NCBI GenBank assembly: GCA_905221605.1
Contig: CAJNDS010002172.1
Location: 189,113-253,112 of the forward strand
Length of the DNA: 64,000 nt
From: Symbiodinium natans
Taxonomy: Eukaryota > Sar > Dinophyceae > Suessiales > Symbiodiniaceae
Direction of reading: 5' to 3'
Shown: positions 47,413 through 57,402 of the stretch, piece by piece
Numbering within the stretch: the stretch's first letter is position 1
Layout of the letters: each line of letters begins with the position of its first letter
The notes under the pieces: model-generated
Seen by the model: the letters and a program-made list of their open reading frames with translations, nothing else
Told to the model about the DNA's origin: nothing
Databases searched by the model: none
Translations under genes and position numbers: made by a program

Positions 47413-48516
47413 CAAAAACCCAAAAACCCAAAACCAATGCGGCTCGGTCTGCAGTGCTTGGGATAGGCCCAAGGACTTCGACCCCTCTGCCTGGACGGCA
47501 TTCCACTGGGAGGGGAGTCGGGGGAGGGACCCTAAACCCTAAACCCTAAACCCTAAACCGTCGGGGGAGGGAGGGAGTCGAACCCCTTCATCCCCAACCA
47601 AAGGCCAGAGAACCCCGCAGAGACGGTTTAGGATTGAGGGTCTAGGGTTTAGGATTTAAGGTTTAGGATTTAGGGTTAGGATTTAGGGGTTTAGGTAGGG
47701 CGCAGAGTTTAGGGTTCAGGCGTTTCGGATTTTTAGGGTTTAGGGGCTTAGGGGTTCGGGGGCTTTCTCGGTAAGGAAAGTTGATATGCATCCTCACTTG
47801 GTGGTCTCGCCCTCCAACCCCAAGCCCTGACAGATGCTTATCCCTACTCTGAAGCCGCGCTATTCCTTGCTTTAAATGGTACTTGGCCTCTTGATCTGGT
47901 TCCTGAACCCTAAACCCTAAACCCTAAACCCTAAACCCTAAACCCGTAAATTTCTCCCTCAGACCTACCAACCAACCCCGCGGTGCCGTGGCTAGTCGGG
48001 TTTAGGGTTTGGGGGGAGGGGGGAGGGGGTGTAACCAAAGAAGACTTCTGGGTTGCCCCGTAACCTGAGAGTAGAAAGGGTACCCCTGAAAAAGGAAAGC
48101 ATAGTCAGTTCTCAAAATGATGGTCCCTTTTTGGGCGCCCTAAACAGGAAGGGCCGCCTTCTACAAAGGGGCCAAACGGTCGAGAAGTGGCCACAGGGAA
48201 GCTGCAAACGTGTAGGGTTTAGTGCGGAGGGCCCTCACCTTCTTTGCAGGGCTAGGAGATGAAACCCTAAACCCTAAACCCTAAATGACCCTCAGCTCCC
48301 GAGGTAGACATGCTTAGGGCCGGGTGTACCTTGCAGCCATCCCGAAAATTGCCCTAACCAGGGTTTAGGGTTTAGGGTTTAGGGTTTAGGGTCAAAGATT
48401 CCAATCTGGCATCCAATGAAGGGGTACCCGGAAAATAAGAAGCTCGAAGAAACCCTAAACCCCAAACTCTAGCCCTAAACCCTAAACTCTAAATCCGAAA
48501 CTGGGGGATCTCTTAG
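47413..48516. other. Short arrays and unresolved islands
   Basis: CCCTAAA at 47530-47560, 47906-47945 and 48262-48287; TTTAGGG at 48360-48392. Islands at 47440-47520, 47760-47900 and 48050-48250 (diverged family C) have no decisive frame. Confidence 0.4.
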
Positions 48517-48582
48517 CAGTCATTCCTCACCATGCCGGTTCTTCCACAACAGCAAAAAACACCCCTCCAACTTTCAAGCTGC
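48517..48582 (+). CDS. Candidate 22-codon exon, Gln-rich
   Basis: ATCTCTTAG precedes and AGCTGC|GTGTGTG follows. The 66 nt are exactly 22 codons: QSFLTMPVLPQQQ, then KTPLQLSSC. Confidence 0.45.
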
Positions 48583-48677
48583 GTGTGTGTTGCGTGGAGG
48601 TTCAGGGCACCTTTTTGAAAACCTGCCTTAAGGTTTAGGGTTTAGGGCTTAGGGTTTAGCGTTTAGGGTTTAGGGTT

Positions 48678-48792
48678 TAAGGTACTTATAAGCCCAGCCC
48701 CCTAAGTCCACACTAAGCAGGTTATAAGTGGACTTTAACTGGGATTATAACCCCTAAACCCTAAACCCTAAACCCATGAACCTCCATGTAGG
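48678..48792. mobile_element. Family A element, diverged, with CCCTAAA inside
   Basis: Left AGGTACTTATAAGCCCAG; right CCATGAACCTCCATGTAGGG. Three CCCTAAA units lie inside the right end. Confidence 0.5.
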
Positions 48793-48950
48793 GTTTAAGG
48801 TCTGGGGTTCAAGGCTTGGCGTCCACATCTTCGAGGCGACCCACGACAAGTCTCGACCCTGGAAGAAAGGCCTGTTCTGCGGGGGGCTTTTAAGGTTTAG
48901 GGTTTAGGGCTTACGGTATAGGGTATAGGGTTTAGGTAGGGTTTAGACAA

Positions 48951-49110
48951 CTACGGAGCACGACACTGATTGTAGATCCAAAAGCCCACAATTCTCAGAT
49001 CAAGACCCACCTGGAGCTCTGTGGTCTCTCGTTTAATGCTCGACCAAAAGCCCTGAAAACTTAGACCCTGCACCTCCTCAGCAATGACAGCATCAAGGTC
49101 GATGTTCACC
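48951..49110 (-). CDS. Candidate terminal exon
   Basis: A minus-strand frame reads VVNIDLDAVIAEEVQGL, then FQGFWSSIKRETTELQV and GLDLRIVGFWIYNQCRAP to TAG. It is acidic with Ile/Leu periodicity. The acceptor may be CTGAAG before GTGGTGAAC. Unrecognised. Confidence 0.48.
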
Positions 49111-49503
49111 ACCTTCAGTTGCTGCCGGTGACAGTTGCGGTGACCTGCTCTAAACGTTGCTGCAGGGATTTGTTCTACGGGTCGTTGATTTTGAGTCGAT
49201 ATCCTTGCTCCTTGAGGGGGTGCGTCAGTTGCGCATATTCCAGGTACCCCGCTCTCCCCCACCCCTCCCCTCCCCTCCCCCACCCGAAAAAGAAAGGCCC
49301 CAACCCCCCTAAACCCTAAAGCCCTAACCCCCCAAACCCTGTTTAAACCAAACTCTCAACCGGAGGGGGGGGGGGGGGGGGCACACCCCCGCCCTCGTGT
49401 GCAGGAGGAGGGAGGGGGGGGGGGGGCTTGGGCTCCCGCAGGTCGGTGGCGCCTTCACAGGGTTCCCACGTAAGCCTGCTTGGGGGGTTTAGCCAGGAGG
49501 AGG

Positions 49504-49562
49504 AAACCCTAAACCCTAAACCCTAAAGCCTAAACCCTAAACCCTAAACCCTAAACCCTAAA
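49504..49562 (-). repeat. Telomere-like array (CCCTAAA)n
   Basis: Eight units. G and C runs lie at 49365-49425. Confidence 0.95.
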
Positions 49563-49611
49563 CGCCAGACCGTACCCCATGGGAGGGAACCTCCGTTACT
49601 AAACGCTAGAC

Positions 49612-49679
49612 CCAAGCTTGGGCTCCAGACGTGCCCATAGAAGCTATCATCAGAGTCGTCCTGCCGAGGCATCTTGCTG
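49612..49679 (-). CDS. Candidate exon, Asp/Ser-rich
   Basis: On the minus strand GGGACCCAG precedes SKMPRQDDSDDSFYGHV, then WSPSL, and TTGG|GTCTAGCGTTTAG follows. Confidence 0.5.
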
Positions 49680-49706
49680 CTGGGTCCCAATAGAGACCAA
49701 GACCCC

Positions 49707-50130
49707 TTGATTTAGGGTTTACGGTTTCGGGTTTAGGGTTTAGGGTTTAGGGTTTAGGGTTTAGGGTTTAGGGTTTAGGGTTTAGGGTTTAGGGTTTAGG
49801 GTTTAGGGTTTAGGTTTAGGGCATAGGGCATAGGGTTTGGGGTTTAGGATTTAGGGTTTAGTGTAGGGTTCAGGGTTTACCAGGAAATGAAGGCCTCTAC
49901 ACCCTAGACTCCGAACCTGAAGCACCACCCCGTGCCTCCAAGCCCCCTGAATCGCCCTAAACCCTAAACCCTAAACCCTAAACCCCACACCCAAAACCCC
50001 AAACCCCAAACCCTAAACCCTAAACCCCGAACCCTAAACCCTAGACCCCACACCCAAAACCCAAAACCCCAAACCCTAAACCCTCAACCCCAAACCCTAA
50101 ACCCTAAACCCCAAACCCTAAACCCTCAAC
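49707..50130. repeat. TTTAGGG then CCCTAAA/CCCCAAA arrays
   Basis: TTTAGGG at 49707-49880, an unresolved island at 49885-49950, then CCCTAAA and CCCCAAA at 49955-50130. Confidence 0.92.
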
Positions 50131-50144
50131 CCCAAAACACCAAG

Positions 50145-50213
50145 ACCCCGTGCGGTCCGCCAAAACTCTGGAGCTCAGGCCCTTGCTGCTCATGACCGTG
50201 TCCTTGCGCAAGG
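50145..50213 (+). CDS. Candidate exon, basic/hydrophobic
   Basis: CACCAAG precedes and CAAGG|GTTCTAGGG follows. The frame reads PVRSAKTLELRPLLLMT and VSLRK, resembling a membrane-proximal basic segment. Confidence 0.52.
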
Positions 50214-50310
50214 GTTCTAGGGTTCTAGGGTTGTAGGGTTCTAGAGTTTTGGGCTCTAGGGTTTAGGGTTTAGGGTTTTGGGTTTTGGGTTCTGGGTTTA
50301 GGTAGGAATT
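50214..50310 (+). repeat. Variant telomere-like array (TTCTAGGG)n
   Basis: TTCTAGGG and TTTTGGG units. Confidence 0.85.
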
Positions 50311-50328
50311 AGGGTTCTAGGGTACTTT

Positions 50329-50418
50329 TTACCCCATATTAGGGCAATTAAGGGGCTTATAGTGCGTTCTCAGTACAGCTAGAGTTGGTTAATAGGTACC
50401 ATGAACCTCCAATTAGGG
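50329..50418. mobile_element. Family A element, diverged
   Basis: Right end TACCATGAACCTCCAATTAG; left end GGGTACTTTTTACCCC; AGTTGGTTAATAGGTA inside, as in other copies. Confidence 0.5.
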
Positions 50419-50844
50419 TTCTAGAGTTCTGGGGCTTAGCGTTTAGGGTTTAGGGGTTTAGGGGAATTAGGGGTTTGGGGTTTCGGGGTTTGGGCGCTTA
50501 GGGTGAGAAAGGGTTTGGGGGTTTAGGGGTTTGGGGGTTTAGGGTTCTGGGGTTCTGGGTTTAGGGATTTAGGGTTTTAACTGTTTGGGGTTTTAGGGAT
50601 TTAGGGTTTAGGGTTTAGGGTTTCGAGGGTTGGAAGGAACTACAGGACAGAAGTGGGTTCTGAGGGGCAGAAGGCGGGATCCCTAGGAGGGAACCGGAAT
50701 CTTAAAATCATGCCTAAGTAGCCACTAAATAGCCCCTAAAATAACCCCCTAAGGCCCCTCATAAGGGTCCCTCCTTCCTAAACCCTAAACCCTAAACCCT
50801 AAACCCTAAACCCTGAACCCTAAACCCTAAACCCTAAACTACAG

Positions 50845-50948
50845 CTCCTGGTGCAGAAGCACTGGCTGAGCAGGTCCTCGGGCTGGCGAGGTCGACAAAC
50901 ACGGGCGCTGAGGGGTTCAAAGTTGAGTCTTGGCTCCCAGAACCCCCT
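50845..50948 (+). CDS. Candidate exon, Ala/Glu-rich
   Basis: CTAAACTACAG precedes. The frame reads PGAEALAEQVLGLARSTN, then TGAEGFKVESWLPEPP, and GTTTAGGG follows (unspliced, the GTT TAG gives an immediate stop). Its 27-bp core (50906-50932) recurs at 6864-6890 in a telomere-like context. Confidence 0.58.
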
Positions 50949-50967
50949 GTTTAGGGTGAAACCCTCG

Positions 50968-51190
50968 GGTTTAGGGTTTAGGGTTTAGGGTTTAGGGTTT
51001 AGGGTTTAGGGTTTAGGGTTTAGGGCTTAGGGCTTAGGGCTTAGGGTCTAGGGTCTAGGGTCTAGGGTTTAGGGGTTTAGGGGTTTAGGGGTCTGGGGTT
51101 TAGGGTTTAGGGGTTTAGGGGTTTAGGGGTTTAGGGGTTTAGGGGTTTAGGGGTTTAGGGGTTTAGGGGTTTAGGGGTTTAGGGGTTGGG
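50968..51190 (+). repeat. Telomere-like array, TTTAGGG to TTTAGGGG
   Basis: Heptamers, then TCTAGGG, then about fourteen TTTAGGGG octamers. Confidence 0.96.
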
Positions 51191-51800
51191 GTTTAGGGCT
51201 TACCGTTTCGGGTTTGGGGTTTGGGGCTTGGGGTTTTGGGCTTTGGGTTTAGGAACTGGGCGCTTACCCCTGAAAGGATCCAAACAGTGGATCCCCTTAA
51301 GGGCTCCGAAGAATGACCCAATAGTGGTATGGGGTAGTACTTGGTTGTGGGTTCCCCTACTACCCCATTCTATACTACCCCCCCCCCTAGGTTCCCCCCT
51401 TAAATAACCTTAATTAGGCTGAATAATCCCTGGGAACCTAAACCCTAAACCCTAAACCCTAAACCCTAAACCCTAAATAACTTTGATTTATGGGGGGAAC
51501 CTAGGGGGGGGGTAGTATAGACGGGGGTAGTAGGGGAACCCATTTGGGCCCTCCCAGACTCAGATCGCCCCCAGCCTTCGGAGGGCAGTTTAGGGTTAGG
51601 GTTTAGGGTTTAGGGTTTAGGGTTAGGGTTTAGGGCTTAGGGTTTAGGGTTTAGGGTTTAGGGTTTAGGCTGTAGGGGTTCTGATTCCACTGCTCCAACC
51701 CTTCCCTCATACCCCGTATTCAAGACTCAAGTAGCAGACACTCCATCCACGAAGTGCCTGCAATTTGTAAACTCGGCTTAGTTTACAACATCCAAGGCCT
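51191..51800. other. Inverted-repeat segment and telomere-like array
   Basis: 51355-51420 (GGGTTCCCCTACTACCCC, CCCCCCCCTAGGTTCCCCCC) is mirrored by 51490-51545 (GGGGGGAACCTAGGGGGGGG, GGGGTAGTAGGGGAACCC), an inverted repeat of about 190 bp with CCCTAAA inside. TTTAGGG fills 51586-51670. Confidence 0.6.
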
Positions 51801-52130
51801 TTGGACCGTGAAAACTGTGACCTCCATGGGCGAACACTGAAAGGACATTGCAGACTCTCATCTGGGGGCACCAAACCCCCCGACTTCGGCACTACCCGGA
51901 ACATCGATCCAAGGGTCCGAATGTTGCAACAAAGAACGCAAAGAAAAATAGAGGACATAAAGGCATACGACACCCGAAACATGCACGTATCTCCTGCAGT
52001 TCTCTCATGCCTTCTGGACCATGCCATTTTTCTAACAAGATTGGAATGCTCACAAGTGTTGCTGTCTGTCAGTGGCGACCAGGTGGCGCACATTTCGAGC
52101 GCAACGCAGAAAGCCATTGGATGCTACTGG
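51801..52130 (+). CDS. Open island of unknown product
   Basis: Plus and minus frames are both open for over 100 codons (plus: RTQRKIEDIKAYDTRNM). The plus frame runs into the family A element at 52128, so its end is not real. No motif. Confidence 0.25.
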
Positions 52131-52320
52131 GAGGTTCATGGTACTTATTCACCAGTTATGACTGTACCTATAACCCACCTTTCAGCCCCTCAAGTGCCCT
52201 TATATGGCTATAAGGACAGTTTTAAGTACAGTTACAATTGGTTACCAAGTACCCTAAACCCTAAACCCTAAACCCTAATCCGAAACCCTAAACCCTAAAC
52301 CCTAGAACCTCCAAGTATGG
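52128..52320. mobile_element. Family A element carrying a CCCTAAA array
   Basis: Left GGGAGGTTCATGGTACTTA, right GAACCTCCAAGTA. CCCTAAA units at 52254-52306 lie inside the right half, interrupting the terminal repeat. Confidence 0.6.
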
Positions 52321-52391
52321 GTGAAACATCCAGCTGCGCATCAAGCCTTGTAGAACCGATGGATGCGCTTGGACCTGGCAAGACATTCAGG
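52316..52391 (+). CDS. Candidate 25-codon exon, may start with Met
   Basis: CTCCAAG precedes; from ATG 52317 the frame reads MGETSSCASSLVEPMD, then ALGPGKTFR, ending TTCAGG|GTTTAGGG on a codon boundary. The acceptor AG lies in the end of the family A element, as expected if that element donates splice sites. Confidence 0.52.
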
Positions 52392-52675
52392 GTTTAGGGT
52401 TTAGGGTTTAGGGTTTAGGGTTTAGGGTTTAGGGTTTAGGGTTTCGGGTTTTGGGGTTTAGGGTTTAGGGCTTCGGGCTCAGGCTCAGGGTTTAGAGTTC
52501 AGGGATTCAATGCTAGGCTGCGGGCAAAAGGTATCCGAGTCAGAAGGTATGGAACTTCCCAGCAGGCCCAGCCCTAAACCCTAAACCCTAAACCACCCTA
52601 AACCCTAAACCCTAAACCCTAAACCCTAAACCCTAAACCCTAAACCCTAAACCCTAAACCCTAAACCCTAAACCA
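52392..52675. repeat. TTTAGGG array, island, CCCTAAA array
   Basis: TTTAGGG at 52392-52450; CCCTAAA at 52571-52675. The island 52500-52565 reads FNARLRAKGIRVRRYG, a possible exon. Confidence 0.92.
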
Positions 52676-52749
52676 AGATAAGGAAGGCCGCGGCCGGACT
52701 TTAAACCTTCAAAGTGGCGCTCAAGCTTCGGGAGTCGGTGTCTTCGGTT

Positions 52750-53310
52750 GGGACATTCCCCCCTTCTACTAACAGTCCTTCATAGGGGATTTCTAAAAGG
52801 GGATTATAGTAGGGATTATAATAGGGATTACAGCAGGGATTATAATAGGGATTATGATAGGGATTATAATGGGGATTATGATAGGGATTATAATGGGGAT
52901 TATAATAGGGATTATAATGGGGATTATAGTAGGGATTATAATGGGGATTATAGTAGGGATTATAATCGGGATTATAGTAGGGATTATAATGGGGGTTATA
53001 GTAGGGATTATAATGGGGATTATAGTAGGGATTATAATCGGGATTATAGTAGGGATTATAATGGGGGTTATAGTAGGGATTATAATAGGGACTATAGATT
53101 ACTATTCCCCCTTGTACTAACAGTCCTTAATAGGGATTTTACTAGGGATTATAGTAGGGATTCTAAAAGGGGATTACTATTCCCCCTTGTACTAACAGTC
53201 CTTACTAGGGATTACGAGGGATTATAGTCGGGATTATAATCGGGATGATAGTAGTGATTATAAAAGGGGAGAGTCTTCCCCTCTAACAGTCCTTAATAGG
53301 GATTATCACA
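52750..53310. repeat. Family B ends with an expanded GGGATTATAAT array
   Basis: Starts ATTCCCCCCTTCTACTAACAG. The internal GGGATTATAAT(A/G) unit is amplified about 25-fold (52795-53100). Family B end sequence CCCCCTTGTACTAACAGTCC recurs at 53105 and 53183, and CTAACAGTCCTTAATAGGG at 53282. Tyr/Asp and Ile/Gly frames are artefacts. Confidence 0.88.
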
Positions 53311-53459
53311 AGGGGGTACTGAACTATGAACGTGGCTCTCTTTGCCTTTTAAGGCTTTGCCTTTTAAGGCTCTGCAAATCTCAGCCCAACAAGTTAACGA
53401 AAGGCTGTGGTGCCATGGCCGAAGGGACTTTATGTAAACCTTTAGAGTGGCTCTCCCTC

Positions 53460-53535
53460 AACCCCGAACCCTGAACCCCAAACCCTAAACCCCAAACCCT
53501 AAACCCTAAACCCTAAACCCTAAACCCTAAACCCT
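53460..53535 (-). repeat. Telomere-like array (CCCTAAA/CCCCAAA)n
   Basis: Ten units. Confidence 0.92.
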
Positions 53536-53654
53536 ACCAAGGTTTTGCAGCTCTCAGCTCAGAAGTTGGCAACCCCTGCGCCGAAACTCCAAACCCATGC
53601 ACTCGCAACACTCGTAAATGTTGGGATGTTCCCCCCCACCCCCCCTTATGCTAG

Positions 53655-53763
53655 CTTGCCCAGTAACCTAGGATTAAAAAGGGTGCCCTTTTTTGCTTAA
53701 AGGGGATTATAGGGGAACCTAGAGCCCCCAAAAAGGGAATAAGGGCACTACTGGGCATCCCAG
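53655..53763. mobile_element. Family C inverted-repeat element
   Basis: CTTGCCCAGTAACCTAGG at the left, GGGCACTACTGGGCATCC at the right; closely related to 45619-45732. Confidence 0.68.
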
Positions 53764-53849
53764 TATCGTAGCAGTCCTTAACAGGGATGATAATGGGGGT
53801 ACTATAACCCCGACTAAGGACCGTTAGTATACGGGTGAACATGCCAACT
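53764..53849. mobile_element. Family B inverted-repeat element
   Basis: GTAGCAGTCCTTAACAGGGA at the left; ACTAAGGACCGTTAGTATAC at the right. Directly abuts the family C element. Confidence 0.6.
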
Positions 53850-53943
53850 CGTAAATGCCATGAATACCGAAGCCTAGGAAGGCTATCGGCTTAAGAACCT
53901 CCCACGAACAGAGCATCTTCATATTCTTCCTGATAAGCTCAAG

Positions 53944-54020
53944 TTTAGGGTTTAGGGTTTAGGGTTTAGGGTTGAGGGTTTAGGGTTTAGGGTTTAGGGT
54001 TTAGGGTTTAGGGTTTAGGG
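53944..54020 (+). repeat. Telomere-like array (TTTAGGG)n
   Basis: Eleven units. A diverged family C element follows at 54070-54150. Confidence 0.95.
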
Positions 54021-54204
54021 GGTTATCATTCGTTATTTTTCTGGGTGGTTCTTAGGCAAATACTAGACCCAACAGTGGGCTAGGAATAACAAAGGGTACC
54101 ATTGTTTAAAGGGGCTTCTCAGGGAACCTAAACCCTCATAAAAGGGAATAAGGGCTCAACCCTAAATCACCCTAAACCCTAAACCCTAAACCCTTCGTTC
54201 CTAG

Positions 54205-54273
54205 CAGAGTAGCTTCACGATGAAGCAGGAATGCTCAGCTCGAGAGCCCCATCGCACCAACAATGGCGCGATT
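54205..54273 (+). CDS. Candidate 23-codon exon
   Basis: CGTTCCTAG precedes and GCGATT|GTTTTGGG follows. The 69 nt are exactly 23 codons: QSSFTMKQECSAREP, then HRTNNGAI. CCCTAAA on the left, a 250-bp TTTAGGG array on the right. Confidence 0.52.
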
Positions 54274-54278
54274 GTTTT

Positions 54279-54526
54279 GGGTTTAGGGTTTAGGGTTTAG
54301 GGTTTAGGGTTTAGGGTTTAGGGTTTAGGGTTTAGGGTTTAGGGTTTAGGGTTTAGGGTTTAGGGTTTAGGGTTTAGGGTTTAGGGTTTAGGGTTTAGGG
54401 TTTAGGGTTTAGTGTTTAGAGTTTAGGGTTTAGGGTTTAGGGTTTAGGGTTTAGGGTTTAGGGTTTAGGGTTTAGGGTTTAGGGTTTAGGGTTTAGGGTT
54501 TAGGGTTTAGGGTTTAGGGTTTAGGG
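54279..54526 (+). repeat. Telomere-like array (TTTAGGG)n
   Basis: About 35 units, near-perfect. Confidence 0.97.
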
Positions 54527-55160
54527 TGCTAAAAATGTGCGTTTTCGAAGTTTAGAGTTGCCTTCTTGGGGACCTTCTCAAAAGGGAATCCCCACTATTT
54601 TGGGGGGGATCTAGAAAAGTAGCATGCACCGGGCCTTGGCCTCTTGGAATTTCATCAAACAACGCACCCCCTGCTCCTATGGAAGCTCATAGAGGGGTCG
54701 GAATAATTACTAACAGTATTCCCTTATAGTCCCTTTGTAATTACACGATCATAGCCCCCAAGACCCTGTTCCCTATATTAGCTGCTAGAGGCAACTTTGT
54801 CTGTTAGCTCATGTCCTCCCAAGTCTTCAACAAACTTCAGTCGTCCAAAGTCCCAGGATCACCTTTTTCCGATCGTTGTGCAGCGAGTGCTGGGGCGGGG
54901 CCTCATAAGTGCATGTAGTTTCTACCTCATAAGAGTGCCGAAGTAGGTGCACGGGTCTGCGTGGGGGCAACATTTTGGGACCACAAAGCCTACTACGTGG
55001 GTGGTCGATGTAAACGATGTCTCCTCGGAGTAGATTCCTTCTAACCCTAAACCCTAAGTCCTAAACCGGCCTAAACCCTAAACAAGAAACCCCTAAACCC
55101 CAAACCCTCATTAGGTGCAGAGGCCTTTCGGAAGGTGGGGCGAACCCTAAAGCAACCCCC
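54527..55160. other. Unassigned, with a family E remnant
   Basis: GGGGTCGGAATAATTACTAA at 54693 matches the family E left end. The rest shows no supported exon. Confidence 0.4.
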
Positions 55161-55165
55161 TTGCA

Positions 55166-55760
55166 GTGACCCCTAGGTGCCGTGGTGAGGCATTTCTATG
55201 TGCGGAAATGAGGCGCGTGACCAGGTGCGATATTGAGGAGGTTCTGCAATGCACTTATGATCCCCATGCCGTTTGCAGCACGAGGCTCTTTCCCCACAAT
55301 GGCTCTACATCCTTTCAGGTCTTGCACTTCCCTGGTATTTTGGAAGTGCAGAGTAGGGGAAGAGGCGCTCGCCAGAAAGTGTGTCAGGCCTGGCTAGCCA
55401 AGCCTCCAGGACAGAAAAATGTCTTGCAGGAGGCAGAAAGCACTCTCAGGGGTGTGAAACAGGCGCTCCTTCCTCCTCGCGCAGATTCTCAATGGCATCC
55501 CAGTGTGGAACTTGTTCCACGGCAGGAGGTCCATAGTGAAGCAGCGCCTTTCGCGCCTCATTGTAGAGAACATAAACATGGCGGTTCCTGCACTTCTTCT
55601 CCTCGACTGGAATCGTACGCTGCTTCCCCTGCCCTGTTAAAACCAACTTCGGTGCTAGGGCAGTGTCAGCCGCGATACTCTCACCAGGGGCCAAGAGAAA
55701 GCCACACCTCTTCGCCGAGACTGAGGAAATCATCGTGCCTTCATTGGGGGTAAAATGCCA
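55166..55760 (-). CDS. Minus-strand gene of unknown function, distal exon
   Basis: A minus-strand frame over 55446-55760 reads GKQRTIPVEEKKCRNRH, then VYVLYNEARKALLHYGPPA and WDAIENLREEE. It is clearly related to the exon at 56275-56645: both have a (K)NRH(I/V)(H/Y)V core, a variable loop, then a Trp/Asn helix start. No known family is recognised. The opposite strand is also open but shows no such relationship. Confidence 0.55.
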
Positions 55761-55934
55761 CATCGTCGAGGATTCGGATGCTTGGCCCTTGGAAGGAGGG
55801 CCAAGCAGGTGCTTCAGCTGAGGCTGAGAGGTGGGGTGCCTCTTCTTTCGGCCAATCCCACAGCAGGTGACACTTTCACTCTCAACTTCACTGATCAAGT
55901 AGAGATTGGAACCCTTTGCCACCTTCAACTGGTC

Positions 55935-56082
55935 AGCTTGCAAGCTCCTTGGCTGCCCGGTATCCTAGACCTAGGAACAAAAAAGGGAGCGCCCCTTTGT
56001 TTTTTGCTTAAAGAGATTTTTTGAAGGGAGCCTTTAAAATCCCAAACAAGGGGGGAACAGGGGTACGACTGGGCATCCAGGA
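55935..56082. mobile_element. Family C element, diverged
   Basis: GGCTGCCCGGTATCCTAG at the left, GTACGACTGGGCATCC at the right; AAAAAAGGGAGCGCCCCTTT inside. Confidence 0.55.
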
Positions 56083-56158
56083 CTCAGAGAAGCCTTCAAG
56101 GCATCATCTTCGGACTCGGTCTCGACCTCCAGCGATGCGTTGTCCGGAAGTGTCAGTA

Positions 56159-56275
56159 CCTTGGTACCCCAGCAACCATATTAGAGTAGGGGCACCCTTT
56201 GTTTGGGCTGGTTACTTTCTAAGGGAGCCAGGATCCAAAAAAAAAAGGAAAAAGGGTACCACTGGGCTACCAAGG
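56159..56275. mobile_element. Family C inverted-repeat element, well preserved
   Basis: CCTTGGTACCCCAG at the left and CTGGGCTACCAAGG at the right are inverted repeats with one mismatch. GGGGCACCCTTTGT pairs inside with AAAAAGGGTACC. It lies against the 3' edge of the coding exon at 56275. Confidence 0.72.
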
Positions 56276-56645
56276 CACTCGGTTGCCACGACCCTCCATT
56301 TCAAACTGCGCCTTGCGGCCGCTGGAGCGAACGGTCACTTTCATGCGGAAGTCCTCCATCGAGACATTGTGCAGCACGAGGTGAAACGGGTCCACTGGCT
56401 CCATCTTAGGCTCTGGGAAAGCTGCTGCGAGATCATCAGCGGTATTCCATTGGAGGGCCTCCTCGAAGGGAAAGACTGCCTGCTCGATGGTGCTTTCATA
56501 GTCATTCGTCTTGCGCCAGCAGGTGACATGTATATGTCGGTTCTTGGCCTCCTCTGCTGAAAATGTCTTGATTGCTTCGCGGTTCCTGTTCGGGACGTCT
56601 GGATGATCTTTTGCTGACATTGTCCATGCGGACCGAACCGTCACC
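56276..56645 (-). CDS. Minus-strand gene of unknown function, related exon
   Basis: A minus-strand frame reads MSAKDHPDVPNRNREAIK, then EEAKNRHIHVTCWRKTND, LQWNTADDLAAAFPEP and FHLVLHNVSMEDFRMKV. About 120 codons, mixed alpha/beta-like composition. The centre resembles 55446-55760, so the protein probably has a repeated domain. The 3' edge meets a family C element, consistent with the element being in the intron. Confidence 0.58.
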
Positions 56646-56689
56646 TGACGACTGGGCTCAAAAACGCCGGGTACTCTTGGAAAAAAAAA

Positions 56690-56820
56690 CATCCAAAAAG
56701 CAGCTTGGGAATACGGAGAATAAAAAATGAAAAAAACAAAAATAAACAAATAAATAAGAAATATAAAAAACAAATAAAAATAAAATATATGTGTATATAT
56801 ATATATAAAACGACCCATCC
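56690..56820. repeat. AT-rich low-complexity intron segment
   Basis: A-rich AAATAAAA/AAACAAAT units, then (AT)n to about 56805. Confidence 0.8.
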
Positions 56821-56829
56821 ACCTGTGGA

Positions 56830-57283
56830 GTTTACCCTGGTAAAAACCATCCCTGCCCCCCGAGGTGGCCTGAGTTCCTGGGGATGCGCCCAGCACCCGG
56901 CACCCTGCGATGAAGCTCACTTCTTGGCGCTCCTTTCCGGGCTCCGCGTGAAAGAGGGTCAGGTCCTTGGTGAACTCTAAAGCAATTTTTGGCGAAGTTA
57001 CGAAGTTGCGGTCTGAACTCTAAAAGCCATTTCTGGCAAAGTTACGAACACACGCTGGGTAATTTCGGGCACGATGATGACCGAAAATCTCTCAAAACTA
57101 CCAAAGCAACAAAGCCAAGAGTCTCTTCCGTATGTGTGTCCCATTGACCAATGATGCACAACGCAGCAACCATCGATTGGAGCATGAGGAGGAGGTGCAA
57201 TCTGTGCGCTGGGCCCCTGGTGCTTGTGCGCCTTGAGGTAAAGGAACGAGCCTTGGAAAAGCATGAGCGCAGCTTGAACTCAC
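56830..57283 (-). CDS. Minus-strand gene, probable exons, frame unsettled
   Basis: Pieces TQRVFVTLPEMAFRVQT (57020-57080) and FVTSPKIALEF (56960-57000) look like a local duplication. 57100-57270 is open in three minus frames. Splice structure not resolved. Confidence 0.35.
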
Positions 57284-57402
57284 CCTAACCCTAAACCCTA
57301 AACCCTAAACCCTAAACCCTAAACCCTAAACCCTAAACCCTAAACCTTAAACCCTAAACCCTAAACCCTAAACCCTAAACCCTAAACCCTGAACCCTAAA
57401 CC
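57284..57402 (-). repeat. Telomere-like array (CCCTAAA)n
   Basis: Sixteen units. On the minus strand it follows the exon at 57560-57960 and precedes 57283. Confidence 0.97.

Noticed and set aside
52748-53227. Tyr/Asp/Arg and Ile/Gly repeat proteins
   Set aside because: Frames through the GGGATTATAAT array; no non-repeat coding support.
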